From: Deltaproteobacteria bacterium
GTDB lineage: Bacteria > Desulfobacterota_C > Deferrisomatia > Deferrisomatales > JACRMM01
Direction of reading: 5' to 3'
Assembly (NCBI GenBank): GCA_016218905.1
Contig: JACRCS010000710.1
Coordinates: 1-6,390, forward strand
Length of the DNA: 6,390 bases
Shown here: positions 5,179 to 6,390 of the stretch, piece after piece
Layout: each line of letters starts with the position of its first letter
How positions within the stretch are numbered: position 1 is the stretch's first letter
Program-made: the position numbers and the translations under genes
The notes under the pieces: model-generated
Database searches by the model: none
Told to the model about the DNA's origin: nothing
What the model saw: the letters and a program-made list of their open reading frames with translations, nothing else

Positions 5179-6390
5179 ATGATCCGCCTGCCGGCATTCA
5201 TTCGCGCCCGCATGGAGGGGAGAGTCGCGCTCCAGCAGGCGATCAAGAACACGGGCTGGCTCTTTGTCGACCGCTGCGTACGGATGGGGCTCGGGCTCCT
5301 GGTCGGCGTCGCGATCGCACGCTACCTCGGGCCGAAGTCGTTTGGTGTCTTCAGTTACGCAGGATCCTTCGTTCTACTGTTCACTGCGACGGCCTCCCTC
5401 GGGCTCGACGGCATCGTCGTGCGCACCATCGTGCGAGATCCTTCGAGCCGGGACGAGGTGCTCGGCACGACGTTCGTACTGAAGGCGTTGGGGGCGACGT
5501 TCTCGTTCGCCGTGGCCGTTGCGGCGATCGCCGTCCTGCGGCCGGGCGACGCCTTGTCACGCTGGCTCGTCGGAGTGCTGGCGGGCGCCACGATCCTCCA
5601 GGCATTCGACACGATCGACTACTGGTTCCAGTCGCAGGTGAAGTCGAAGTACGTAATTCTGGCGAAGGGCGCGGCCTTCCTATCCATCTCGGTCGTGCGG
5701 CTCGTGCTCGTCTGGCTCAAGGCGCCTCTGCTCGCGTTTGCGTGGGCAGCGCTGGCAGAAGCGGCCGTCGCGGGTCTCGGGCTTGTCATTGCCTACGTGA
5801 CTCAGGGGAACGTCGCGACCGCCTGGCGGGCCACGGTCGCGATGGCCAGAACTCTCCTGCGCGACAGCTGGCCCCTCATCCTGTCGGAAATCGCCGGGGC
5901 GATCTACCTTAGGATTGACCAAGTGATGCTGGGACAGATGGTGGGAGAGAGGGAGGTCGGAGTCTATGCCGTTGCCGTAAGACTTGCAGAAGTATGGTAT
6001 TTCCTGCCGATGATCCTCTACAGTTCCCTGCTCCCAAGCATCATCGAGGCGAAGGCGATCGGGGAGGACCTGTTCTACGGCAGGCTTCAGCACTTCTACA
6101 ACATCATGACCCTGATGGGATACGCCGTCGCCGTGCCGATCACGCTGTTCTCCGGATTCCTGGTGAAGCTGCTCTTCGGCTCCGCGTATGCGGCCGCAGG
6201 CCCCATGCTGGCCGTCTTGGTGTGGGCCGGGATCTTCGTCAACCTCGGCGTCGCTCGAAGCTCGTTCCTGATGGCCATGAACTGGACGCGACTGCACTTT
6301 CTGACGGTGGTGCTTGGTGGGCTCACCAACGTCGCCTTGAACTTGGTGCTGATCCCGAAGTACGGCGGCCTGGGGGCTGCCATCGCCTCC
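5179..6390 (+). CDS. Oligosaccharide flippase, Wzx-like (polysaccharide biosynthesis/MATE-like family), 3' truncated
   Basis: Starting at ATG 5179 the frame stays open for 404 codons to the right edge, so the C-terminus is outside the window. Full-length relatives are usually about 420-500 aa. The product is a polytopic inner-membrane protein with repeated hydrophobic segments of about 20 residues separated by short basic loops, expected to flip undecaprenyl-linked oligosaccharide to the periplasm. Family hallmarks are NTGWLFVDRCVRMGLGLLVG (24-43), ARYLGPKSFGVFSYA (47-61), SLGLDGIVVR (73-82), SWPLILSE (230-237), YLRIDQVMLGQMVGEREVGVYA (from Y243) and KYGGLGAAIAS at the edge. AAGGG at 5168-5172 is a Shine-Dalgarno 6 nt from the ATG. 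The next in-frame ATG (5212) is possible but less well placed. No in-frame ATG, GTG or TTG occurs between the fcl stop and 5179. Its place after gmd-fcl suggests export of a fucose-containing repeat unit. A wzx symbol is plausible but not proven. Confidence 0.93.
   Translation, partial: MIRLPAFIRARMEGRVALQQAIKNTGWLFVDRCVRMGLGLLVGVAIARYLGPKSFGVFSYAGSFVLLFTATASLGLDGIVVRTIVRDPSSRDEVLGTTFVLKALGATFSFAVAVAAIAVLRPGDALSRWLVGVLAGATILQAFDTIDYWFQSQVKSKYVILAKGAAFLSISVVRLVLVWLKAPLLAFAWAALAEAAVAGLGLVIAYVTQGNVATAWRATVAMARTLLRDSWPLILSEIAGAIYLRIDQVMLGQMVGEREVGVYAVAVRLAEVWYFLPMILYSSLLPSIIEAKAIGEDLFYGRLQHFYNIMTLMGYAVAVPITLFSGFLVKLLFGSAYAAAGPMLAVLVWAGIFVNLGVARSSFLMAMNWTRLHFLTVVLGGLTNVALNLVLIPKYGGLGAAIAS

Noticed and set aside
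5175..5912. 245-aa open frame over the flippase gene
   Set aside because: Its translation is Arg/Gly/Ala-rich and low-complexity with no fold signature, whereas the frame from 5179 gives clear flippase motifs.
5680..6297. 205-aa minus-strand open frame opposite the flippase
   Set aside because: The product is His/Gln/Asp/Arg-rich with no domain signature, typical of the antisense of a hydrophobic membrane-protein gene.
1..6390. CRISPR array, tRNA/rRNA, insertion sequence or prophage elements
   Set aside because: No spaced direct repeats, RNA-gene signatures, transposase or integrase motifs, or terminal inverted repeats were seen on either strand.

Overview
The window is a co-directional, tightly packed surface-polysaccharide locus from a high-GC bacterium. 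All genes are on the + strand, with GTG starts, 4-nt overlaps or very short gaps, and strong G/C at third codon positions. The gene content (GDP-L-fucose synthesis, a Wzx-type flippase, GT2 glycosyltransferase, methyltransferase) points to a Gram-negative-type organism making a fucose-containing O-antigen, capsule or exopolysaccharide. The sequence does not fix the taxon. Deltaproteobacteria-like, Acidobacteria-like or uncultured high-GC phyla are all possible.

Left block (1-2243): the C-terminal end of a protein with a TPR-like tail, cut by the left edge. It is followed 4 nt later by a SAM-methyltransferase-like protein with a cysteine-pair N-terminus, then, with a GTGA overlap, by a GT2 glycosyltransferase of the rhamnosyltransferase-like type. 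These three look like one transcription unit.

Middle (2244-2915): a 96-nt intergenic region holds a candidate sigma-70-type promoter. A perfect 8-bp inverted repeat (TGAGCAAG-TTT-CTTGCTCA, 2292-2310) overlaps its -10/start region. Immediately downstream is a winged-helix regulator fused to a degenerate nucleotidyltransferase (MNT-like) domain. This looks like an autoregulated operon control point.

Right block (2924-6390): gmd (GDP-mannose 4,6-dehydratase) and fcl (GDP-L-fucose synthase), both with intact catalytic residues, turn GDP-mannose into GDP-L-fucose. After a 123-nt gap containing a hairpin comes a polytopic flippase (Wzx-like) that runs off the right edge. With spacings of 8 and 11 nt, the regulator, gmd and fcl are probably co-transcribed, so the regulator sits at the head of the operon that supplies the activated sugar.

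Most of the window is well-known biology. The least described part is the regulator, its palindromic operator candidate, and the possibility that its dead nucleotidyltransferase domain senses a nucleotide or nucleotide sugar.
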